From Diphasiastrum complanatum (lineage: Eukaryota > Streptophyta > Lycopodiopsida > Lycopodiales > Lycopodiaceae): 64,000 bases of DNA. Shown one piece after another: positions 50,401 through 61,157 of this stretch. A model generated the notes under the pieces. That model had not been told where the DNA came from. It did no database searches and worked only from the letters and a program-made list of their open reading frames with translations. The translations under genes and the position numbers were made by a program. Numbering within the stretch: position 1 is the stretch's first letter; every line of letters begins with the position of its first letter. Where the stretch lies: assembly GCA_029204225.1 (NCBI GenBank), contig MU832597.1:1-64000 (forward strand). The letters run 5' to 3'.

Positions 50401-53400
50401 GGGCCAAATGCGCGGTTTTTCACTCTCTCAGTATGTATGGAGAATGTCTCATTCATATATCCTTGAAAAATCATGATAAGTCTCTATAAGTTTTTCAATT
50501 CAGTCTCTAAGTTGCCAACTCAATCAACACATGATCAGTTACTAGTATCAAGTTTTCATTCAAGCTTGTGAAGCTTTGCTGATTAAAAACATTTTCATTG
50601 TTTCCAAGACTGTTAGTTCTTACCTCCATTATCGATAGTTACCCTAGCTAAAATTTCATACTCATTTTTAACAAGGAAACAAAGGGAATATCATGAATTA
50701 CATCAAAATTTTCCCTTTAGGCATTGATGACTTTGCGATTTTGGTAGATGGAAGAGGAGTTTCTTGTTGAAGAAATTCTATCACAGCCAGATTTTGCAGA
50801 TGTAGACAGTGAAATTGGAAGTATGAGCTCACATGTCTCAACAGTAAGTGTTTATTTCTACATTTGAAAGCTTTTCATGATTCTAAAGTCCATGAGAGAG
50901 TGTAGTCATTTGGATTGTTTTTCCTTCTCTCGTGCCTTGGTTGTAGATTGGGAGACATAGTTATATCCATGCTACTATATGTAGATGATGTGGTCCTGAT
51001 CTCCTTTACTAGGGAGAGGGTTTGCAGTGCTTCTACACTCATTTGGAAGTTAACGCGAAGAAGACTAAAATCATAATCTTCAATACATCTCTGTGTCGAT
51101 TACAAAAAGCTTATTAAAATGACAATTAAGAACCGGTATCCCTTACCTCGGATGGACGACTTAATGGACTGATTGAATGGTGCTAAATATTTCACCAAAT
51201 TCGACCTTAGGTCGGGGTACCATCAAATTAGAATACACGAGGGGGATGTTTCCAAAACGGGTTTTCGTACTGGGTATGGCCATTACGAATTTTTAGTTTT
51301 ACCCTTTGGTCTAACTAATGCCCCGACAACCTTTCAGCAGATGATGAACGATATTCTTCGTCCATATCTGGGGAAGTTTCTCGTGGTATTTTTAGATGAC
51401 ATATTGATCTACAGTAAGACTCTTGAGGAGCACAAAGCGCATTTGCGTTTTCAAACTCGACTCAAGTGTTTGGGACATATTGTTTCTGATCGAGGTCTTG
51501 AGATCGACTACGATAAGGTCCAGAAAGTTCGTGATTGGCCTATCCTGAAAACCATTAGGGAAGTAAAATCTTTTTTGGGATTCATGGGGTTTTTCCATAA
51601 ATTCATTAAAGACTATGCCTTAGTTGCATTGCCTCTAACGAATCTTCTTAAGGGAGTGAAGAAAGCCAAACGGAAAACTAAAAAGGGTAATAAAAAGAAG
51701 GCCGGAAGGTGCTCGAAGGTCAGTCCTCCTGTTGTTTGGACTGATGAACTTAATCAAAGCTTTGAAGCTTTGAAGATGTTGGTGTCTACAGCCCCTATCT
51801 TACACATAGTGGACCCTAGCGGATCTTTCTTAGTGGAAACAGACGCTAGTGACTATGCGGTAGGTGCAGTCCTTTACCAGGATGGTAGACCTGTGGCTTT
51901 CGAGAGCAAGAAGTTGGACCCAGCTCAAAGTAGGTATTCTACTTATGAGAAGGAACTTTTTGCTGTCATCCATGCGTTAAAGATCTGGAGACATTATTTG
52001 TACGGATTCAAATTCGTGGTTATGACAGATCATGAATCTCTTAAGTATATCTGTGATGCCTCGGACCTTAGGGGTCGTAAGGCCCGCTGGTCGGAACTCA
52101 TTCAAGAGTTCGAATTCGACATTAAGTACCGTCGAGGTACGTCGAATTGTGTCGTTGATGCTTTGTTCCGGATTGGTGAAGTTAATCAGTTATGCTTTGC
52201 TGAGTTCCAATCCGAGTTGTATCTTTCTCTGCGAGATCTTTGTCGGACCGATGACTTTTTCGGTCATATTTGGCAAGATGTCCTGGCAGGAAGCTCTTTA
52301 ATGAGAGACAATCTTGGAAAGCAGGATTCCAAGAAATCTCCCGAAGAGAAGATACTTGATGATTATTCCTTTCGGAATGGTTTGCTTTTCCGTAGAGGAA
52401 AAGTCTGTGTGCCAGATATCGCAGACATAAGGGCCCAAATCCTGCACGAGTGCCACGATAGCCCCAGCGCGGGAGACCCTGGTATACAGAGGACGCTTGA
52501 CCTTGTTATGTATGTAAGAACCGGGAAGCTTGGGAGTACCATGATAATTGATGACATTGGTGATGAAGTTGCTGAGAAGAGAGAAGAGTTTTATGTCTAT
52601 AACGTGAAAATGGAAGACTCATCACTCTGTAAATGTATGCAATGAGCCTGAAAATAGCCTCAACCTGGAGTGGTATGATAGCGAACTTAGCAAGGATAAT
52701 CTGGTGAGGAATAGAGGACTTGGCCTGGATCATACATGCAAGCATGGTGACTTGTAGATGAGAAATACTAGTCCACTCTGACTTGAGAATCCCTGTGCAC
52801 CAAGACCTTGCTACATGCCTAGCTATAGGTAAAACAAAAGTGTCAAACAATCTGCACTTACTCGGGGCATCATGAACGTGCTTCCTGAAGCAGAATCGCT
52901 CAAGAAGCATGGCCCCCGTTCGCAGCCTAGTTGTGGTGGCGTGTCTCATACTAAAAGTAGGTCCTGTGAAGGATGTTTCCAAATAAGTATAAGAGGATAC
53001 CAGCTCTAGTGGTTGTCCTCCTAGAGTAAACACCTGTTGCTGCATAAAGGTCCTGGAGATATGAAAAATCATAATTTCAGTTTTCTGGGTCGTCCTTGCT
53101 ATGCTATGAACACAAAGCACTAAATCATTGGACCATCCATCGTACATTTAGCTTACTCAAACCAAATAAGTCTCCAAAAACCTATTATTTATCCAAATGT
53201 TGTTGCACCCCCTCACCAAAAAAAGAAAGCAATACCACATCGTCAGTATAAAGCAGAGTAGAAATAAGTATATCACCAAGCTTGCATCCAATACCACCAT
53301 CTTGGTTGATGACTTTCTCAAGCTCATCAATATACAAACCAAAGAGTACTGGGGAGAGGGAGCAACCCTGCTTCACCCCAATAGTATTCCTAACTCTCTC

Positions 53401-54850
53401 AGAGAGACCCTCCAATCTGAAGCATCTCGAAACCTGCTCATATAGTACCATGACAACCAATTTGGTATCAATAGAAAAGCCAAGGTCCCTCAACCTTTGG
53501 ATGAGCACGTTTCATGGGATTGAGTCAAAAGCTTTTCAGAAATCCAAAAGACAACAATAAGCTCTCTCATGAAGGGACCTGGCCTCCTCAATGATAGCAC
53601 GAATTGTGAACACATGATCAGTAATGGAATGTTGTGTCCTGAAATTGGCTTGACCTAAGGCATGGAATCTCCATGTCTCTGCCTCACTACTAATCATAGA
53701 AATGATGCGTGGAAGTTGAGCGGGCTATGATATGGGAAACTTTGGAGTATCAAAAAAAAAGCTTCTTGAGAAAGGTGAGTCCATGCATGGCTGAATGTGT
53801 ATATGAGAGCACATTTCATAGTAGAGGGATTAGATGGAGAAAGGCAAAATGTTGAGCCCAAATGGATGGAAAGAAAGGAATGATCAGATAGTGTGCTGGG
53901 AGAAACAGTGAAACCCATGAGGGTGGCAGGTATAGTCACCAGTACTCGGCCAACAAGCCAAGCCATTAAAAATGGCGAGCTCATGAGCCTCACCAAGTAG
54001 AAGAAGATGCTCACCATATGTAGAGATCAGACCACCAATGTCAGCATATATCCTGTCAATCCCCATATCCAAGGTATGTGTCCTCAAAGGGTTAATAGTG
54101 ATTACATGAAACTTCTAGGGACCATTCTAGAAGTCTTGCACCCTACTAGAAGAGAATGTTCCAGTTGGGTGGATCAAATTAATGACCCCATATTGTACCT
54201 AGTAATCATCACAATAGTTAAGCATGCAAATTTGTTCTTAATTAGGCGTCTATGTGTTGTTACAACTATAATGTGGGGCCTCAAAATGTCTTTGATTACG
54301 TGATGTTAGGCTTTTGACATTGAAGGAGAAGAGGCATTGCGGTTGGCAGAGATTGAGACAAAGCTAGAGCAATACAAAGAAAAACATAGTGATTTTTCAT
54401 TATCTCCAATAACTTCAGGTGATATGTATATATATTTTGTTTCCATAGTAGAAGTCCATAGACTGCATCTTATGTTGTTTTTTGTCAATTTCATTCTTAT
54501 ACTTTTCCATGTTCCTATATGTGAAAACTTTGTATAGTTTGCAATATTGAAGGTTGTTTGTAATATGTATACAAGATTCTATGTTGTGAGTTTAATGCTT
54601 ATATTAAGTGCTTATTCTATTTCATGGTGCCTATGTTGTAGTTACAACTTTGGAATCGAGAGGAAATTGTGCCTTCACCCGATTTGATGAGCTTAAGACA
54701 CCTTTAAATCATTTATCACCAACCGAGTTTACAGGACAACACAAAGTAGTCTATCAAGCTTTGGTTCCATTGGCCACAACGACGGCTGTTGACGACTATT
54801 TGGCAGATTTGAGGGATAGGAGAGAATTTGAATTCAAATCTGAGGTCTAG
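47425..54850 (+). CDS. Unidentified host gene, 3' seven exons
   Basis: Exons in mutually consistent phase: 47425-48666, 49569-49624, 49853-49984, 50257-50287, 50748-50843, 54310-54418, 54642-54850 (TAG stop), 625 codons including the stop. The first listed exon may begin at the acceptor TTGACAG (47424), giving an open reading through the ATG at 47440; further 5' exons are possible. The large exon encodes a hydrophilic, Ser/Glu/Lys-rich, probably disordered region with many cysteines. The following exons encode short helical, coiled-coil-like stretches ([35 protein letters not shown]) and a C-terminal segment with [21 protein letters not shown] recognise no named family and see no signal peptide or membrane segment. 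Donor sites at 49984 (GTTTGC) and the 31-bp exon are the weakest calls. Uninterrupted frames around heavy TE insertion suggest selection. Confidence 0.65.
50937..51087 (+). pseudogene. LINE RT catalytic-motif fragment
   Basis: The plus strand reads [20 protein letters not shown], the RT palm motif with YVDD, matching the minus-strand LINE reading [21 protein letters not shown] at 53.2-53.3 kb. It continues through a frameshift to [10 protein letters not shown] and then changes abruptly to gypsy sequence. It lies in the penultimate coding intron of the host gene. Confidence 0.75.
51088..52505 (+). pseudogene. Gypsy RT-RNase H-integrase zinc-region fragment
   Basis: Starts at [10 protein letters not shown], then [12 protein letters not shown], a TGA at 51170-51172, [32 protein letters not shown], an apparent small in-frame deletion in the RT thumb, RNase H ([24 protein letters not shown], shown as [12 protein letters not shown]), [20 protein letters not shown], and the integrase zinc region [17 protein letters not shown]. 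It ends abruptly at 52505 in LINE sequence. Most of it is one long open frame, so it is younger than the gypsy remnant at 17-20 kb. Confidence 0.9.
52506..54100 (-). pseudogene. LINE endonuclease C-terminus-RT fragment
   Basis: Minus strand. Endonuclease end at 54.10-53.69 kb ([28 protein letters not shown]), a small internal gap, then RT N-terminal part ([20 protein letters not shown]), palm ([32 protein letters not shown]) and the thumb/C-terminal region ([15 protein letters not shown]). It is truncated at 52506 against gypsy sequence. Several stops and frameshifts. Same family as the RT-deleted LINE at 42.6-44.3 kb, judged by the shared GEAHELAI segment. Confidence 0.85.
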
Positions 54851-54971
54851 TTTAAATCACCATATTTATGAAAGGGATTGCATAATGTACTCATGGTTGG
54901 GTTAATATTTTTTATTCAAAGCTTGTTGGATTTTATTGCCTTCATTTCAAATTTTTTAACTATGACCAAAG

Positions 54972-54973
<2 letters not shown>

Positions 54974-55015
<42 letters not shown>
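54974..55015. repeat. (AG)n microsatellite
   Basis: About 42 bp of GA repeat just downstream of the host gene's stop codon. Confidence 0.97.
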
Positions 55016-55018
<3 letters not shown>

Positions 55019-55719
55019 CCCAAGTAATGTCATTAAAGTGCCAAAAGTACATAAGAATAAACGGTACAATTCAGTTGTGTTTCATGCTATGTGAGCGTAA
55101 AATTTCTAATACACAAAAAAGATTTCAATTGCTGAGACTAAAAATTAAGAAATGACTTTCAATTCAAAATAAATGCATGCGACCATAACAAAGGATAAGT
55201 CTTTCGCTATAGTGAGTTGAAGAAAGTCCTCATGATTGTTGATAGTAGAGTGTATGATGTGAAAAATGTAGTGTTTGAGAGGGAAGTGGTGGCCAAGATG
55301 AAGGTCGATGTGAGACTCTGGAGAGTGTTGGTCTCATCATTTGTAGGCGATGTTTCTTATTTGTATATAAATGTGGGGGTGGGTCTTTGTTGTGGACACA
55401 TATTACATAGTCCATACTGCTCTATTTTTTTATGCTACTTTCAATAGTCACATGTTATTTGATGTTATTATTACGGACACAATTTGTAGTATATACACAT
55501 GTTTGTAGGCCCCAGCACACTATATTACATGTTTCCTAATTTGGGCCCTAATATTTAATTTTTTATTTTTCCCTTGAGCACTTGGAAAATATCCAGACAG
55601 TGTGGTCACAGCCAGATCCAGAGAGGGTCAACTCATGTCCTACAGTTAGATGATATGGGGTTACCTACCCTACCGTTGTATCTTTCATAGACATTATCAT
55701 ATGGTCTTCAATAGCGAAT
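55016..55719. other. No recognised gene
   Basis: A 76-codon plus-strand frame at 55217-55447 has no known motif. Presumed 3' flank of the host gene. Confidence 0.4.
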
Positions 55720-56530
55720 TGGGCAGCTTCGTGTCTCCTCACATCAGCTTGCTATTGAGATGGGCCGTTATACTGACACACCCAGACTACACCGAATTTG
55801 CCAGTTATGCTCGATGTAAGAGGTAGAGGATGAGATGTCCTATATACTATGAGATCTGAGGCCGTTATTATTGTCTCTGCAGAGACACTCCCCTCTCCCT
55901 TGGCTCTTTCTTGGCATACCCAGACCCTAGGACTCTTATTGAGGGAGATGTTTACGCTACAAGCATCTCTTTTATCGTTGGAGGCAGATGATGTTTATAG
56001 TCAGACTCTCATCACACATTTCTTATAGAAGAGGGATAGAGAGGAGGTATCAGAGGATGAGATTGATATCCCGACACAGCAGAAGGCTGTGAAAACTTAG
56101 CGACCACCTACCAGACCGAGACGTGTAGTCCGTTCATCACCGTCAGCCAGAGCCTCACGACGGCCTTCAACATCTTATCGAGTCGCTCGTCAGCCTCCAA
56201 TGCGCACCTCATAGCCTATCACTCTTCTTCAGATCTGCCACTCAGTGATTTGGTTCTTCTGTAGTTGTTTGCCTCAACAGAGCTGGTGGTTAAGCTCTTG
56301 CATCTGCCTTAGCAGAGTGGGAGGTTAAGCTCTTGCATCTCCTTCTTGCATGAAGAGAGATCGTTGGTGTATTTTTAATTAGTTGACTTTTGGTAGAGAG
56401 ATAGTTTAGAAATAAGTCCTCATATGGACATTGCTCCTACTTTGTATGTATTGTACTTTGTCTTTTGTGCCTACAAGGGCACTGGACAGACATTAATAAA
56501 CTCTTTCTTCTTCTCTCTCTCTCTCTCTCT
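55720..56530 (+). mobile_element. LINE 3' end with TC-repeat tail
   Basis: The reading LAIEMGRYTDTPRLHRICQLC, then EVEDEMSYIL, is the Cys/His-type C-terminal tail seen after RT in plant LINEs. A Pro/Arg/Ser-rich stretch and 3' UTR follow, ending GACATTAATAAACTCTTTC then (TC)n at about 56506-56530. The end matches that of the minus-strand LINE at 35.63-35.67 kb. Stops interrupt the frame. Confidence 0.7.
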
Positions 56531-56818
56531 ATGGGGCTTTGGGGTGAACACTGTGAAGACCAAGGTTATGGTCTTCAATACTTCTAGGGCTTTCATGTAG
56601 CATTAGGAGCTTATTTTCAACAGAAAGCCCCTAGATGTGGTTTCTTCATATACTTACTTGGGGATGCATTTCACTAGTCCACTAGTCCTACATTCAATAA
56701 GCGATAGGCAACTACCACTCGACTTGGGCAGGGACATTCTTCCCTTGTTCAATTAGAGAGGTTTTGTTTCAAGAATTCAGGATGCCCCGAGTAAATGTAG
56801 ACTTTTTGACACCATTTT
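56531..56818 (+). pseudogene. LINE RT C-terminal fragment
   Basis: The plus strand reads NTVKTKVMVFNTS, then SYTYLGMHFTSP, and [14 protein letters not shown], collinear with the RT C-terminal region at 52.8-53.1 kb (minus). It begins at the TC tail of the preceding LINE copy and stops where gypsy integrase starts. Confidence 0.75.
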
Positions 56819-56821
56819 CAC

Positions 56822-57455
56822 CCCCACGGCCTTGCGGATGAGTAGCTCTGAGCATCCTCAGACGGATGGTCAGACAGAGCGAGTGAACCAGATCTTGGAA
56901 GATATGCTTAGAGCATACATTAGTAGTACGCAAATAGACTGGGTAAAGCATTTACCGCTATTGGAGTTCGCGTACAATGATAAGAGACATGTGTCCACTG
57001 GATTGAGTCCTTTTGAGCTCAATTATGGTTTCAGGCCATTGAGTCCTGCAATCATAGGGATTCCGCATAGGGTACCTGGTGCTGTAGAGTTTTTGGCTCA
57101 GATGCAGCAGAAGCTAGAGATGGTACGAGATAACTTGTCCAAGGCTGTAGCTAGGGCAGAGAGTTATGCTCGTGAGAACCGTACCTATTGGGAATTTGAG
57201 AATGGAGATTGGGTGTATTTACTAGTCCCTTCGAAGTCGAAGGTGCTACGCACAAGAAAGTGCGCCAAGTTATCTCCTAGGTACTGTGGACCATGGTTGA
57301 TTATTAAGAAGGTGAGCCAAGTAGCTTATAAGCTACGGCTACTTGGCAAGGTGCATCCAGTATTCCATGTTAGCAAACTGAAGAAATGTTTGCACGATGG
57401 CGATATCCTAGTGGAAGGTCTAGTGTCTCTTGAGGAGAAAGACACCACAGTATGT
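56822..57455 (+). pseudogene. Gypsy integrase core end and C-terminal domain
   Basis: SSEHPQTDGQTERVNQILEDM (core helix after the DDE aspartates, given as TDGQTERVNQ), LEFAYNDKRHVSTGLSPFELNYG, YWEFENGDWVYLLVPSKS and AKLSPRYCGPW, ending [13 protein letters not shown]. The first catalytic Asp residues are missing. The open frame continues without a stop into copia RNase H sequence, giving a 243-codon chimeric frame (56832-57563). Confidence 0.88.
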
Positions 57456-58250
57456 CAATATTTCATAGGTGATGGAGCTATCTCATGGATGTCGAAGAAA
57501 CAAGCAACAATCTCATTATCATCTAGTGAGGCCGAGTACAAAGCCCTAACTTCATGCACATAGGAGATGCTATGGATCAAAAGGATGGTAATGGATTTTA
57601 ACTTGCTAGATTTTTAAAAGTGTCCAATCATCTTTTGTGATAACCTTTCAGCCCAAAGTTTGGCAATCAGTACTTTTTTCATGCAGGGAGCAAGCATATT
57701 GAAGTGGCTTATCATTTTGTGAGAGAACAAGACATGGCAAAAGAAGTGGAGCTTCAACATGTCTCATCAAGGGAGTGAGTGGCTAATATCTTCACCAAAG
57801 CATTGGGAAAGGACTTGTTTATGAAGCATAGAACATCACTTGGTATACTTTCAAAGTCTATGCTAAAACTAGTTGAAGTGGGAGTGTGAGAAATTGTCAA
57901 CTAGTTAAGATTTATCATGTTTAGTTCAAAGGGCAATTTTGGCCAATATGCATTTTTTAGACTTAGAGAGAAACTTTAGAAAGTTGTTTAGGCCTAAGTC
58001 TATCTAAATTATCATGTTTGGAAAGTGAGAGAAAAGTTGGTAGGTCGAGTTTGAACCAATCCAAATTGGTAAATTTAGATGCATTGAATCTAGTCTATGT
58101 CATGTGCCAAATCCAAAACTAATAGCATTAACAATGATAGTAAAGCTAGAAGCAAGAAGATAACAAGACAATCAAGATAGCATGTCCATAGAAAGCTAGA
58201 AACATGGAGATCTCAATGGAATCACATTAGCAATGGGCCAGAAAGAATCC
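57456..58250 (+). pseudogene. Copia RNase H end plus 3' LTR piece inside gypsy
   Basis: GDGAISWMSKKQATISLSSS and EAEYKALTSCT are copia RNase H, followed after stops by VANIFTKALGKDLFMKHR, the usual copia pol C terminus. The sequence AGTTGAAGTGGGAG is a good polypurine tract and TGTGAGAAATTG at 57885 is a likely 3' LTR start. The right end near 58250 is set only by where gypsy sequence resumes. Confidence 0.75.
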
Positions 58251-58254
58251 TAGA

Positions 58255-58417
58255 TCGAAAGGAGCGACGATTGCGGAATCATCTCCTTCAAGAGTATCTA
58301 GTAACCTGGAAGGGGCATCCGTTGTCAGATGCTACATGGGAGACGCGATAGGCGTTGCAGAAGTCTTACCCGGAGTTTGTCATCGAGGACTGATGACTTG
58401 CCAGAGGAGGGAAGGAT
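58255..58417 (+). pseudogene. Gypsy chromodomain and polypurine tract
   Basis: ILDRKERRLRNHLLQEYLVTW and KGHPLSDATWE form a chromodomain with its basic linker; one in-frame TAG follows. GAGGAGGGAAGGA precedes the LTR at 58418 as a polypurine tract. It belongs with the integrase at 56822-57455. Confidence 0.85.
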
Positions 58418-58894
58418 TGTTAGAGCCCAGTTATGGCTCTATCATGATCTCGGCATGGCCGGTTACCAATGGGCCTGAGGCCTAGTATTGGCAAGGGTCG
58501 GTGACCGAGGAGGACATCTGTCCCAAGTTGGGACCGGTGCGTCATGAGCAGTGACCTGGTGTGGCCGCCTGACAAGTTGTCAGAGACGTGGTGTGTCTTG
58601 ACCGTCGGGACCCTAGCCGTCAGTGACGAGATGCTAGCCGACAAGTAGTCGGGGTGACCAAGAGGGTCACAGGCCTTTGGCGGGGCACGGGGGTGGTACC
58701 CTATGAGTCACTCAGTATTCACAGGTCACAGGGATCAGGCATGCCAAGTGGCTGATCACCCACCGGTGGCTGCCATGTGCCAGTGACGGGAATAGCAGGT
58801 GGAAGGACTCAAGGAGGGGGTGCCTATGGTTGGGAGGTTCATTCTACACACCGGCTTCTAGGATTCACAAGCTTGGAGAGACTGGATTGTGACA
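58418..58894 (+). repeat. Gypsy 3' LTR
   Basis: Starts TGTTAGAGCCC after the polypurine tract and ends TTGTGACA, 477 bp, with TG...CA termini. Its right boundary is set by where sequence shared with the copia 3' LTR begins (58895). Confidence 0.7.
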
Positions 58895-59049
58895 GGTTTC
58901 CACGGCCTACTACTCTTTGAATAATCATTGAAGTTGTGTGAGCTTTGAAGTCCTCTATCTCTTGCTTTTGTCTTCTACTCCATAGCTGGTTTTTTCAAGC
59001 TTTCATAGTGTGCTTACTGTGTTGTTATGCTAGGCCTTGGATTTTGTCA
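58895..59049 (+). repeat. Copia 5' LTR, right part only
   Basis: Matches 62981-63102 of the copia 3' LTR, from GGTTTCCACG to GGATTTTGTCA, with a 33-nt length difference near the end. The left 235 bp of the LTR are missing because gypsy sequence abuts at 58894. Confidence 0.88.
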
Positions 59050-59061
59050 TGGTATCAGAGC
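59050..59061 (+). promoter_or_regulatory. Copia primer-binding site (initiator tRNA-Met)
   Basis: TGGTATCAGAGC directly follows the LTR terminal CA. This fixes the LTR end and element orientation. Confidence 0.96.
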
Positions 59062-59464
59062 AGGTTATGTTGCCTGTGGTGTGGTGAAAGCTTGGACCTG
59101 TTTTGATCAGATTCCTGTCATTCCTGGAGAGTAGCTTATCTTTGAGGAGGGCGCACTTTCTGTAGGGGCATATGATCTCTATGCTATCTGCATGGTTGGA
59201 ACACTGTTGGCAAGGGGAGTACCGTGATCCAAAATGTTTCTAATTTGGGAGAAATTTTTTTGAGTCTTGTTGGACAGCCACGACTGTAGGAGGGTGCTTT
59301 CTATAGTGGGGACTTCAGTGAAAGTTATGAGTGGACCTTGGACAAGGGCTAGGACAGCCATACAGGGGATAGTTTCAAATCCAGAAGCTGAGGGTTATTG
59401 AGCAAGTGGCTGCATGTTGCGTGAAAACCCTAGTTTACCTTTTGTGTTTTATTTCTATCTAGCT

Positions 59465-60362
59465 ATGTCTAGTCTTGCAGAGAGCATGCTGAGCTGGCTT
59501 GATGGCACTAACTTTAGCATTTGGAAATTCAAGATCAAGAACATTCTTGAAGATAAAGAATGTTGGAAGCTTGTGACAGGTGAGGAGCCTGTTCCAACAT
59601 CTGAACTTGAACTCAAGGACTATATCAAGAGAGGGGAAAAGGCACACAAGATCATCAACATGTCAGTGAGGGATAATGTGATTCCTCTAATCAGGTCAGC
59701 CAAAGGGCCTGTAGATGCATGGCACATTCTTTGTGCATTGTATGAGACAACAAGTTTTTCTACTTGAAGAACAACTTGTATACTCTCAGAATGGAGACAG
59801 GGGAGACAATTACTGATCTTCTTACTAAGATTCAAGATCTTAGATATCAGCTTTGTGCTTGGAGAGTCTATTGCTGACAAAGACTTGGTGCCAATAGTTC
59901 TGAATAGCTTGTCATATGCTTATCAGAACTTTGTGATGATGATATCTGTGAGGGAGAAGATCCCTTCCTATGAAGAGGTCTACGGTCTCTTGTTACAGGA
60001 GGAGATGAGGAGAGTTAATCTCTCCAAGAGGGAAGATTTCTAGGAGCATGCCTTTGCTTCTAAGAAGAAGCAAAATCCAGCAAAGGACAAGAAGAAAGGA
60101 AAAGGCAAGAACAAAGGAGCACCACAAACACATGAGCAAGGAATGGAGAACCTGCAGATGTCAGAAGCACAATCCTCCTCGGGTGGTTCTTCTTCACCTC
60201 GAAGGAAGGGGAATTACTGTGGTAAATATGGACACTTTGCTTTTGAGTGCAAGAAGAAGCTTGCAAAGCAAAAGAAGGGCACACAGAAGCAAGGAGGAAA
60301 TGTTGTTGAGAGTGTTGCAAGAGAGGAGCAAAGTGACATAAGGCAAGAGAAAGAAGATAAAG
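59465..60362 (+). pseudogene. Copia gag
   Basis: Gag of the UBN2/DUF4219 type: MLSWLDGTNFSIWKFKIKNIL, DAWHILCALYETTS, a frameshift in a T-run at about 59755, LYTLRMETGETI, LVPIVLNSLSYAYQNFV and a TAG at about 60041. A zinc knuckle YCGKYGHFAFEC has lost the first of its Cys residues. The fused protease and first part of integrase that should follow are absent; the next readable sequence is mid-integrase. Confidence 0.88.
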
Positions 60363-61157
60363 ATGCTCAGGTTAGATGGTGGTGGAGAGTTCATTAAGAC
60401 AAAATTTGTGGAATTTTGCAAGGCCAATGGAATCAAAAGGCAGCTTATAGCTCCTTATACCCCTCAGCAAAACGGTGTAGCCCAGAGAAAGAACCAAACT
60501 ATTGTGGAGTGTGCAAGGTGCATGCTCAAGGCAAAGGGGTTGCCCAACTCTTTTTGGGGCAAGGCAATGCACACAACGATGTTTCTGTTGAATAGAAGTC
60601 CAACTAAAGCTGTGGAAGGTAGGACTCCAGAAGAGGAATTTAGTGGCATTAAGCCCAAGGTGGGCGCTTTGCAAGTGTTTGGTTGTACGGCCTATGCCCA
60701 TATTCCCAAGGATAACAGGAAGAAGCTGGATGCAAAATCAGCAAAGTGTATTTTCTTGGGATACAGTGAAGAAAGCAAAGCTTACCGACTTTATGATCTT
60801 ACTAGCAAGAAGAGGATCATAAGTCGAGATGTGATCTTTGAAGAAGATCAAACGCCTCCTATGGAGGAACATGAGATGGATGGTACAAGTGAATTTGTGC
60901 CAATAGTTGATGATCCACATCCATATATTGGGGAGCTTCAGGATGATCATATGAGTGATCAAGAGGAAGAATCCGAGGAGGCTAGGAAGCGGAAGGAAAG
61001 GGGCAAAGCTGTTGAGTCCTATTCACCGTCTTCATCACCAACTGCAAGGAAGAAGTTTCCCAAGTGGTATTGGCAAATTGTGCAGGATAGTTTGATATTG
61101 GATGAGGGAGAGAGTAGCAATCCAGGGGCAAGGAGATCTCAAAGGCAAGCCCAATAG
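60363..61157 (+). pseudogene. Copia integrase, second half
   Basis: Opens at LRLDGGGEF (second catalytic Asp region), then PYTPQQNGVAQRKNQTIVE (core Glu region; the usual ER before N is QR here), FWGKAMHTTMFLLNRSPT, VFGCTAYAHIP, CIFLGYSEESKAYRLYD and ISRDVIFEE, ending in an acidic linker. The zinc domain and first catalytic Asp are deleted, together with protease. The remaining frame is open for 264 codons. Confidence 0.92.

Noticed and set aside
55217-55447. 76-codon frame starting MKKVLMIVDSRVYDV
   Set aside because: No motif, no splice partner, and it lies between the host gene and LINE debris; treated as chance.
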